In this document: piece by piece, positions 1 to 5,108 of the stretch | Layout of the letters: each line of letters starts with the position of its first letter | How positions within the stretch are numbered: position 1 is the stretch's first letter | Source of the DNA: an uncultured Bacteroidota bacterium | GTDB lineage: Bacteria; Bacteroidota; Bacteroidia; Flavobacteriales; Schleiferiaceae | Direction: 5' to 3' | Assembly (NCBI GenBank): GCA_913056475.1 | Contig: CAJXMS010000102.1 | Coordinates: forward strand, 1 to 7,620 | Length of the DNA: 7,620 bases | Translations under genes and position numbers: made by a program | Notes under the pieces: generated by a model | Databases searched by the model: none | Told to the model about the DNA's origin: nothing | Seen by the model: the letters and a program-made list of their open reading frames with translations, nothing else

Positions 1-339
1 CCCGGCCACATGAACGTGCTGCTGGCAGAGGCCGATGTGCCCTATGACCAGCTGCTCGAAATGGACGACATCAACCCGCGCTTGCCGTCGGTGGATGTGG
101 CGATCGTGATCGGTGCCAATGACGTAGTGAACCCGGCCGCGCGCGAGGTCGAGTCCTCGCCCATCTATGGTATGCCGGTGATCAATGTCTCCGATGCGCG
201 CACGGTCTTCGTTTTGAAGCGTTCCATGGCATCGGGCTTTGCGGGCATTGAAAACCCGCTGTTTTACAAAGAGAACACCCGCATGTTGTTCGGCGATGCC
301 AAGGAGACCATTGGTCACCTGATTCGCGAGTTCAGCTGA
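1..339 (+). CDS. pntB: NAD(P) transhydrogenase subunit beta, C-terminal part (5' end outside window)
   Basis: PntB is the membrane subunit of the proton-translocating transhydrogenase, which moves hydride between NADH and NADP+ using the proton gradient. The reading frame is open from base 1, before the first ATG at position 10, and gives 112 residues up to a TGA stop, so only the cytosolic NADP(H)-binding domain III is present. Clear family landmarks are PGHMNVLLAEA at the left edge, VIGANDVVNPAA, SPIYGMPV, the VLKRSM loop whose K-R-S residues contact the 2'-phosphate of NADP in known structures, and NPLFYKENTRMLFGDAK near the end. The sequence is close to my memory of the E. coli protein over this stretch. 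Codon use is GC-rich. No obvious terminator follows; the next gene begins 131 bp downstream on the same strand. pntA and the rest of pntB should lie to the left of the window. Confidence 0.97.
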   Translation, partial: PGHMNVLLAEADVPYDQLLEMDDINPRLPSVDVAIVIGANDVVNPAAREVESSPIYGMPVINVSDARTVFVLKRSMASGFAGIENPLFYKENTRMLFGDAKETIGHLIREFS

Positions 340-363
340 GCGTTGCGTGATGTGGTAAAGAGC

Positions 364-392
364 TTGCTTGGTTGCCTTTTATTGGTTAAATA
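364..392 (+). promoter_or_regulatory. Weak candidate sigma-70-type promoter before the IPTL-CTERM gene
   Basis: The 131-bp gap after pntB contains TTGCTT (364-369) followed at a spacing of 16 bp by TTAAAT (386-391). This is a modest match to the -35/-10 consensus in an AT-richer patch, about 80 bp before the next start codon. It would give the secreted protein a promoter independent of pntB. The match is weak and could be chance; no operator or riboswitch-like fold was noticed in the gap. Confidence 0.25.
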
Positions 393-458
393 TTCAGTCG
401 AGGGTCGCTGTAGGTGTTTAAAGTAGTGACGATGTCATTTAATTGAGCGTAACGGTTT

Positions 459-463
459 AAGGA
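459..463 (+). promoter_or_regulatory. Ribosome binding site for the IPTL-CTERM protein
   Basis: AAGGA lies 7 bp before the ATG at 471, which supports that start (a second ATG follows directly at 474). A clear Shine-Dalgarno here contrasts with the minus-strand genes in the right part, none of which has one at usable spacing. Confidence 0.7.
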
Positions 464-470
464 AACCATA

Positions 471-1256
471 ATGATGAGAGCAAAGATCATTCTCTGCGGT
501 ATGGCGGCGGTTTTTGCGCAAGCCTCACTCGCTGCGGGACCGTCTCCGGTAGTTGCGGATACCTTTGTTGAAGCTGACGAAGGTAGCAAAAATGCTGGCA
601 GCGCCGGGTCCGTTATTATCAAGAATAATCCTATTAATAACATTAATGTCCGCATTGGATTTCTCCGGTTTGACCTCAGTGGCGAGGACGGGACCTTTCA
701 GAGGACTGACGGTCTTAACATGGCTATATCTAATGCGGATGTGCCTCCTTATGAGTTCGAAATTTGGGGGCTGAACGCTAATACTTCATGGGATGAGTCG
801 ACGCTTACATGGGCGACTGCAAACTCAGATGTCGTGACGATAGATACCGGATACACGGGGCAAGATGCGTGGGGATTCGATACGGATGCCGCCACTTTGC
901 TGGCCACTTGTGATACTCCCAGCGATGCAACTCCGTCTTACGAGTTTTTTTGCGGCAGCGCGAACCTGGTTAGCTACATGAATAGTAATATCGGTGAGAG
1001 CGACGTTACGCTATTGATTCGCCGCACTGACACCGACGCGAAGGCTAATTTTGCGTTCCTCTCAAAAGAAGCTGCGGCGGGGCCTGATGATGAAGTAGGG
1101 TTTTACATACCCACTTTTGGCGCTGAAGGGCGTTTCGGGGGCCCTGAAGTGGCCCGAGAAAGTGTTCCTGTACCGACATTGCCTATCTGGTCTCTGCTGG
1201 GTCTTGTGAGCGCATTGGGTTGGATCGCTCGAAGGCGCTTAAGAGCAGCCGCTTGA
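471..1256 (+). CDS. Secreted DNRLRE/CBM96-like protein with IPTL-type C-terminal sorting signal
   Basis: This 261-residue protein has three visible parts. Residues 1-21 are a Sec signal peptide, with cleavage likely after ASLA. Residues about 28-215 resemble the DNRLRE/CBM96-type beta-sandwich: ADTFVEADEGSKNAG at the front, the RIGFLRFDLS strand at 61-70, the SWDESTLTW motif at 106-114, and a late FLSKEAAAGPDDEVGFYIP strand pair. Cys147 and Cys161 could form a disulfide after export. Residues 232-261 form a sorting tail: VPTLPIW fits the IPTLxxW signature, followed by a hydrophobic segment and the basic cluster RRRLR. In proteobacteria such tails are processed by an exosortase (XrtH for IPTL-CTERM), generally near exopolysaccharide genes; none is visible here. 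The gene looks less GC-rich than pntB. The natural ligand is unknown. The domain call is good and the sorting-tail call strong. Confidence 0.85.
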   Translation: MMRAKIILCGMAAVFAQASLAAGPSPVVADTFVEADEGSKNAGSAGSVIIKNNPINNINVRIGFLRFDLSGEDGTFQRTDGLNMAISNADVPPYEFEIWGLNANTSWDESTLTWATANSDVVTIDTGYTGQDAWGFDTDAATLLATCDTPSDATPSYEFFCGSANLVSYMNSNIGESDVTLLIRRTDTDAKANFAFLSKEAAAGPDDEVGFYIPTFGAEGRFGGPEVARESVPVPTLPIWSLLGLVSALGWIARRRLRAAA

Positions 1257-1337
1257 CGTATTCGATTCCCATCACGTGGCAACGCAATAAAAGTAAAGCC
1301 AGCAGCCGAGTTCATTCTGACATGGCCGCATGACCAG

Positions 1338-1361
1338 AAGCCCGCCTTGTGCGGGCTTTTT
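1338..1361 (+). terminator. Rho-independent terminator after the IPTL-CTERM gene
   Basis: A perfect 8-bp stem (AAGCCCGC at 1338-1345 with GCGGGCTT at 1351-1358) closes a 5-nt CTTGT loop and runs into five Ts (1357-1361). It lies about 80 bp after the stop codon at 1256. There is no matching T-run in the other direction, so it acts on plus-strand transcripts. Confidence 0.9.
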
Positions 1362-1393
1362 GTTAATGGCAAGGATGGTCGAGAATCGCGTGA

Positions 1394-1433
1394 TGTCGGT
1401 GTCTGTGCAGTGTCGGTGTTTGTGCCAGTGTCA
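1394..1433 (+). repeat. Short degenerate tandem repeat, period about 17 bp
   Basis: TGTCGGTGTCTGTGC at 1394-1408 recurs as TGTCGGTGTTTGTGC at 1411-1425, differing at one of 15 positions. A decayed third unit (CAGTGTCAG) starts at 1427. It sits immediately left of the large palindrome and may be part of the same unit or its insertion site. No function can be read from it. Confidence 0.55.
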
Positions 1434-1439
1434 GCGCCT

Positions 1440-1629
1440 GCCATTGCCCACTGCCCGAACTCATCGGGCTCGCAATCAGGAGGCGCTTGGGTTTCGTCGG
1501 GGCAACGGGGCAGTCTGCGAGGACTGTTCGAATCCCGAGCGCGCAGCGCGAGGTCGAGTTCCGCAGCAGCCGTTGCCCCGACGAAACCCGCCGACGCGAG
1601 CCCGGTGAGTTCGGGCAGTGGGCAATGGC
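1440..1629. repeat. 190-bp nested palindromic element (possible MITE or REP-like repeat)
   Basis: Two inverted-repeat blocks are nested. The outer arms, 1440-1473 and 1596-1629, pair over 34 bp with a single T-G wobble (1464/1605); 24 of these pairs, 1440-1463 with 1606-1629, are perfect and contiguous. The inner arms, 1489-1508 and 1570-1589, form a perfect 20-bp stem. Between them lies an asymmetric bulge of 15 nt on the left and 6 nt on the right. The core (1509-1569) holds weaker pairing such as CTGCG 1515-1519 with CGCAG 1562-1566 and a small GCGC hairpin. Non-autonomous mobile repeats have this kind of shape, and it lies between convergent genes, where such elements are tolerated. TGTCA occurs at 1429-1433 and 1630-1634, but the left copy is 6 bp away from the arm, so a target duplication is uncertain. 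Alternatively it is a strong bidirectional transcription block. Confidence 0.8.
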
Positions 1630-1720
1630 TGTCAAACGTCGTGGACCCCACAGTTGCCATGTTTTTGTTGGCGGCAGGCACTGCCTGCGGGAGTCAGCGC
1701 AACCAATTCAGCCAGGTCAC

Positions 1721-3583
1721 TTACTCGATCGCCGCTACATCAGGCTTGTGATGCGCCTCGTCGCGAAACTGCAGTCGCGCCAGCCGCGCATACAAGGCGC
1801 AGTCCTCGAGCAACTCGTGATGGGTGCCAGTTGCAATTACCCGGCCGTCGTCCATCACCGCGATGCAGTCGGCGTTGATGATCGTCGACAGCCGGTGAGC
1901 GATTATCACGCTAGTGCGCCCGTGCATGATTTCCGCGAGCGCCTGCTGCACCCGGAATTCGCTCTCGGTATCGAGTGCGCTGGTCGCCTCGTCGAGCAAC
2001 AAAATCTCAGGGTCGTTGAGGATCGCCCGGGCGAGGACGATGCGCTGCCGCTGCCCGCCGCTGAGCTTATTCCCCCCGTCGCCTATATTGGTATGGTAGC
2101 CCTCTTCCAGCTGGGTAATAAACCGGTGAGCGTTGGCAATGCGGGCGGCGTTTTCGATCTGTTCCCCGGAGGCCTCCGGCTGGCCCAAGGCGATATTCTC
2201 CGCCACCGTAGCATTAAAAAGGATGGTATCCTGGGTCACGATGCCCAGGAGCTGGCGCAAATCCTGCAGCTTAATCCGGCGCAGGTCGATACCATCCAGG
2301 CGCACCATACCCTGTTCTGCTTCGTAAAAACGGGGCACCAGGTTGGTAAGCGTACTCTTACCACCCCCGCTTTCGCCCACCAGGGCCACCGTGCGCCCCT
2401 TTTCCACCCGTAAAGACACCTCCTTTAGCACGTAGGAATGCGGATCATACCCAAAGGAGACCTGATCAAACTGGAGGGCCTCCTCAAAGGAATCTTTGGG
2501 CAGGGCATCCGGCGCATCGCTGATGGGGTTGTGGGCATCCAGGATTTCTAAGACCCGCTCGCTGGAGGCGTTGCCCCGCTGGATTTTGTGATTGACCTTA
2601 GAGAGGTTTTTGGCCGGTGGAATGAGTTGGTAGAAGAAGAGCACGTAGGCAATGAACTTTTCGGCCGTAAAGGAAGGCAAATCCAGCACCAGGGTACCCC
2701 CGTACCAAATGACCACGGCCATGACCAGGGCCCCCAGAAACTCGCTCACCGGAGAAGCCAGGTCGTGCCGGCGCAATACGCGGTTCATGAATTGAAAATA
2801 GGACTGTGTTTTTTGGTGGTAGCCGGCTTTTTTTTGATCCTCGGCATTAAAAGCTTTGATCACACGCAGCCCGCCGATATCTTCTTCAATTTGAGAAAGG
2901 ATTTGGCCGGCCATTCCCTGGGCACGGGTGCTGGCTCGCTTCAGGCTCTTGCCGATGCGGGTGATCAGAATAGACACCACGGGCAGAAGGACCAGCACAA
3001 AAAGGGTAAGGCGGTAATTCATGGCCAGGAGTACGGCCAGGGAGGCGAGGATCATAACCGGTTCCCGAAAGAGGGACTCCACTGTGGCCAAGATGCTGTT
3101 TTCGATTTCCTTTAGATCGGCCGTCATGCGAGAAATAACATCGCCTTTCCGCTTTTCGGAAAAATAGCCCAGGGGCAAGGCGAGCACCTTGCTGTGCATT
3201 TCGTTGCGCAGGTCACGGGTAACCCCATTGCGCAGGGGCGCTATAAAAAAGGTTGAGGCGTAGCGGAAGAGGTTTTTCAGGAAAAAAGCCCCCACGACCC
3301 AATAACAGACGTAAAGCAGGGCTTGCTCTTGTCCGGTGGCGGCCATCCGGGTTCCAATTTCGTACATGAGAAAGGACTCGGCGTAGCCCAAAATATCGCC
3401 ATTGACCAGTTCCGGTGGGCTGTCCTGCACCACCGTCCGGTCAAAAATTATGCGCAGTACCGGGATCACCAGGCCGATGGAGGCCAGGGAGAAAAGCGTG
3501 GCCAGCAGGTTAAAGAATATGTTGAGCCCTATGTATTTTTTATAGGGGTAAACGTAGCGCGCTATGCGGCGAAAAGCATTCAT
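1721..3583 (-). CDS. MsbA-like ABC exporter, fused TMD-NBD; chimeric between two phyla
   Basis: This is a half-transporter of the lipid A/drug exporter type: one polypeptide with a six-helix membrane domain and an ATPase, working as a homodimer in the inner membrane. The ATG at 3583 gives 620 residues, the usual length. An upstream in-frame TTG at 3592 lies inside the promoter element and is not used. Counting from that TTG, the membrane domain covers about 20-330, Walker A is GESGGGKST (406-414), the Q-loop Gln is 454, LSGGQ is 510-514, Walker B ILLLDE is 530-535, SALD is 538-541 and the H-loop His is 566, so the ATPase is complete. The first ~505 residues read as Bacteroidota (GDGGNKLSGGQ, Leu mostly CTG/CTT, Glu mostly GAA). 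The last ~110 read as proteobacterial (GRVIATGTHHELL, ALYARLARLQFRD; Leu mostly CTC, Glu mostly GAG). The intact frame may therefore be an assembly artefact. Substrate unknown. Confidence 0.9.
   Translation of the reverse strand: MNAFRRIARYVYPYKKYIGLNIFFNLLATLFSLASIGLVIPVLRIIFDRTVVQDSPPELVNGDILGYAESFLMYEIGTRMAATGQEQALLYVCYWVVGAFFLKNLFRYASTFFIAPLRNGVTRDLRNEMHSKVLALPLGYFSEKRKGDVISRMTADLKEIENSILATVESLFREPVMILASLAVLLAMNYRLTLFVLVLLPVVSILITRIGKSLKRASTRAQGMAGQILSQIEEDIGGLRVIKAFNAEDQKKAGYHQKTQSYFQFMNRVLRRHDLASPVSEFLGALVMAVVIWYGGTLVLDLPSFTAEKFIAYVLFFYQLIPPAKNLSKVNHKIQRGNASSERVLEILDAHNPISDAPDALPKDSFEEALQFDQVSFGYDPHSYVLKEVSLRVEKGRTVALVGESGGGKSTLTNLVPRFYEAEQGMVRLDGIDLRRIKLQDLRQLLGIVTQDTILFNATVAENIALGQPEASGEQIENAARIANAHRFITQLEEGYHTNIGDGGNKLSGGQRQRIVLARAILNDPEILLLDEATSALDTESEFRVQQALAEIMHGRTSVIIAHRLSTIINADCIAVMDDGRVIATGTHHELLEDCALYARLARLQFRDEAHHKPDVAAIE
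2039..2068. other. Likely phylum junction inside the ABC signature motif
   Basis: These bases encode KLSGGQRQRI, among the most conserved DNA in ABC ATPases. Codon choice and protein character change here: coding-strand sequence upstream uses CTG/CTT for Leu and GAA for Glu, while downstream it shifts to CTC and GAG. Genes to the left are gammaproteobacterial and genes to the right are Bacteroidota. The exact crossover cannot be fixed because the motif is nearly identical in both groups. Most simply it is a metagenome misjoin on a short shared sequence; in vivo recombination is less likely. Confidence 0.6.
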
Positions 3584-3589
3584 GGGGGG

Positions 3590-3597
3590 CAAAGGTA
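3590..3597 (-). promoter_or_regulatory. Bacteroidota -7 promoter element (TACCTTTG) directly before the ABC gene
   Basis: On the minus strand TACCTTTG is followed by six Cs and then the ATG at 3583. TAnnTTTG is the -7 element of the Bacteroidota housekeeping sigma factor. A start point about 6-7 bp further on would fall at or next to the ATG, giving a leaderless or nearly leaderless message. No good TTTG -33 box is seen at the expected distance. The element fixes the ATG at 3583 as the start and shows the ABC gene has its own promoter after the SUS operon terminator. Confidence 0.65.
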
Positions 3598-3670
3598 GGG
3601 TGAAATGCCTCCTTTCCCGGTAAGGGATGAAGCGCTGGTAGCGGGGCAGGGCACATTTGGCCGGGAGGCC

Positions 3671-3707
3671 TAAAAAAGCCCGGCGGGAGGTATTCCCTGC
3701 CGGGCTT
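3671..3707 (-). terminator. Rho-independent terminator of the SUS-like operon
   Basis: On the minus strand the arm AAGCCCGGCAGGGA (3707-3694) pairs with TCCCGCCGGGCTT (3688-3676), with one bulged base and a short loop, followed by a run of six Ts (3677-3672). It lies 26 bp after the stop codon of the last operon gene at 3733 and separates the operon from the ABC exporter gene. Confidence 0.9.
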
Positions 3708-3732
3708 CTATAAGCTCAAAATACGGGAGCCG

Positions 3733-4608
3733 TTACTGGCAGCCTACATCTGCTGTGACGTCATAGCTGATGCGGTCCTGACCGCTGAGGTAGGTCTTCT
3801 TTTGGACGTAGCACTTGATGCTTTTAATGCTGAGCCCAGCCGGTACGTCAAAGAACTCCCGGGGGATGAAGTATTTCTTGAAAATACCCCCACCGGCATC
3901 TTCAAGCTGAAGTTCCGGTTTGGTGCCCACGCTAAAAGAGTTGCGGGCTATGCGGGTTACGGTGCTATCCGAAAGGGTAGCCTCTGCGTAAAAATAGGCC
4001 TCACTGGGGCTAAGATTTTGCATGCTGGGGTTCTGCTCCTTGTTATTGTCGTAGTAGAGCTGGACGAGGTCGGTTTCTTTAAAGGTACCGGGGAAAAGAT
4101 AGGCGGGCCGGCGCTCCAGGAGGGGCGGGTCTACCAGCACGCTGAGGTCCGGGCTTTTGACGTCGGGATCGCCGTAGCCGCCGCCGTTTTTGGTTTTAAC
4201 CAGGAAGCTGATGTCATTGTCATACACTTCCTGGGCGGTAACTTCATAGAAGGCGGTAGGCACCATCGTGAAACTGAATACACCGCTGCCCTCCTTGGTC
4301 ATTTTCAGGGAGTCATTACTGCTTTGCCAGGGGCGGTCACCGGTTCCGTTGACCAGCGGATGGCCTTCGGGGTGCTCCGCGGGCTGCCAGGTCCAGAGGT
4401 AGAGGTCGGCCCCGGCCTCTACCGAATCCTGGAGATTGGCCACGAAGGCCTCACTATTGTCCATTTGGTTGACGTTAACCAGGATTTTGAGGGTTCCATC
4501 GGGATCTATTTCATCGGCCTCGGCGGGAATAGTCGAAACTTGCGCGAGGAGAGCTAAGGGCGCTAATGCCAGGGCCAGCAGGGCTTTTCTAAGGGGAATG
4601 AACTTCAT
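3733..4608 (-). CDS. Secreted two-repeat protein in SusE-like position of a SUS locus, function unknown
   Basis: This 291-residue protein begins with a Sec signal peptide (residues 1-22, APLALLA then Q) without a lipobox Cys, so it is predicted periplasmic or secreted rather than lipid-anchored. The mature part seems to hold two related beta-rich units. Residues 101-140 and 233-272 align as LxM/L-x(3)-G-x-G-V/I-F-x(4)-V/I-P-x(2)-F-Y/F-x-V-x-A, then a strand of alternating hydrophobics. The first unit carries LYLWTWQP (69-76) and PWQSS (93-97), aromatic patches like those that stack on sugars in carbohydrate-binding proteins. Cys266 and Cys290 could pair near the C-terminus. No catalytic motif and no obvious type IX secretion tail is visible. 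It starts 6 bp after the stop of the lipoprotein gene and is last in the operon. Surface glycan binding in the manner of SusE/SusF is inferred from position only. Confidence 0.7.
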   Translation of the reverse strand: MKFIPLRKALLALALAPLALLAQVSTIPAEADEIDPDGTLKILVNVNQMDNSEAFVANLQDSVEAGADLYLWTWQPAEHPEGHPLVNGTGDRPWQSSNDSLKMTKEGSGVFSFTMVPTAFYEVTAQEVYDNDISFLVKTKNGGGYGDPDVKSPDLSVLVDPPLLERRPAYLFPGTFKETDLVQLYYDNNKEQNPSMQNLSPSEAYFYAEATLSDSTVTRIARNSFSVGTKPELQLEDAGGGIFKKYFIPREFFDVPAGLSIKSIKCYVQKKTYLSGQDRISYDVTADVGCQ

Positions 4609-4614
4609 AGGATT

Positions 4615-5088
4615 TTAATTTTGGACGCGTTCAAATTGGTAGGTATAGCGGGCGTAGGTTTCGCCGCAAGCACTTTTCATATCGAGCAGCGTCATGGCCG
4701 GGTCTATTTCCCGTACCATATTACCGAGCTGGAGGGTGGCCGTATCCTTATCCTGATACAGTATGATCTGGCTGGGGTATTGCGGGTCATCGAAAGCAAA
4801 GTCACCGCCCTTGCCGAAGGGGTGGCCTTTTTCGGGGCCCGTTACGGTGTAGGTTTGGCTTTCCGTTTGGAAACTGATGGACACGGCATTTTGCTGGAAG
4901 TAATCGGTGAAAGACTGCGTGGTGAAAGTGGGGAAAGAGCGGTCTTCTACCTCCACGGCGTTCAGGCTCCAGGTTCCTTGAAGGCCTTTGCTGAGGTCAT
5001 ATTGCGGTCCGAGTTCCCCTTTTATTTCGGGGCGGCAGGCCGCTGCCAAGAGCAAGAGGCCGGCTATCCATCCGTATTTACGTATCAT
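4615..5088 (-). CDS. DUF5004-like lipoprotein of a SUS locus
   Basis: From the ATG at 5088 this is a 157-residue lipoprotein. The signal is MIRKYGW followed by a hydrophobic stretch to AAAC, with Cys18 as the likely lipid anchor. A longer frame starts at a TTG at 5115, but that would overlap the SusD stop and push the lipobox to residue 27, so I prefer the ATG. The mature protein starts with PEIKGELGPQYDLSKG and GTWSLNAVEVED, resembling the lipocalin-like 'GTW' opening of DUF5004 proteins found beside susC/susD in Bacteroidota, and continues with beta-strand-like segments (SISFQTESQTYTV, QIILYQDKDTATLQL). It lies between susD and the secreted repeat protein with gaps of 20 and 6 bp, so it is co-transcribed. 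The role is unknown; an outer-membrane accessory of the uptake complex is an inference. The family call is from memory of the motif. Confidence 0.8.
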   Translation of the reverse strand: MIRKYGWIAGLLLLAAACRPEIKGELGPQYDLSKGLQGTWSLNAVEVEDRSFPTFTTQSFTDYFQQNAVSISFQTESQTYTVTGPEKGHPFGKGGDFAFDDPQYPSQIILYQDKDTATLQLGNMVREIDPAMTLLDMKSACGETYARYTYQFERVQN

Positions 5089-5108
5089 AGAACTGGTTTT
5101 TTTCAAAT

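Larger units (their letters stand above)
1362..1720. other. Non-coding stretch between convergent genes
   Basis: This stretch separates the plus-strand IPTL-CTERM gene from the minus-strand ABC gene. It holds a degenerate short direct repeat (1394-1433), a 190-bp nested palindrome (1440-1629), a small hairpin (GTGG/CCAC, 1641-1651) and an odd 15-bp palindrome (GCAGGCACTGCCTGC, 1674-1688). Several open frames cross it on both strands, but they arise from the GC-rich inverted repeat, match no family I recognise and have no convincing start signals. No tRNA, CRISPR array or protein gene is supported. Confidence 0.7.

Noticed and set aside
1489..1540. Possible tRNA because of GTTCGAATCCC, similar to a T-arm
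   Set aside because: No matching acceptor stem, anticodon arm or D-arm could be drawn; the bases belong to the core of the palindrome.
1674..1688. 15-bp palindrome as a terminator for the ABC gene
   Set aside because: It has no proper loop and no T-run following on the minus strand, so there is no support for intrinsic termination.
1103..1751. Overlapping open frames on both strands across the palindrome
   Set aside because: GC-rich inverted repeats produce mirror-image open frames. No ribosome site or domain supports any of them, and one runs back over the 3' end of the IPTL-CTERM gene.
1487..2413. 308-residue plus-strand open frame
   Set aside because: It is antisense to the ABC exporter for most of its length and crosses the palindrome. 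The minus-strand frame carries all ABC motifs, so this is a shadow.
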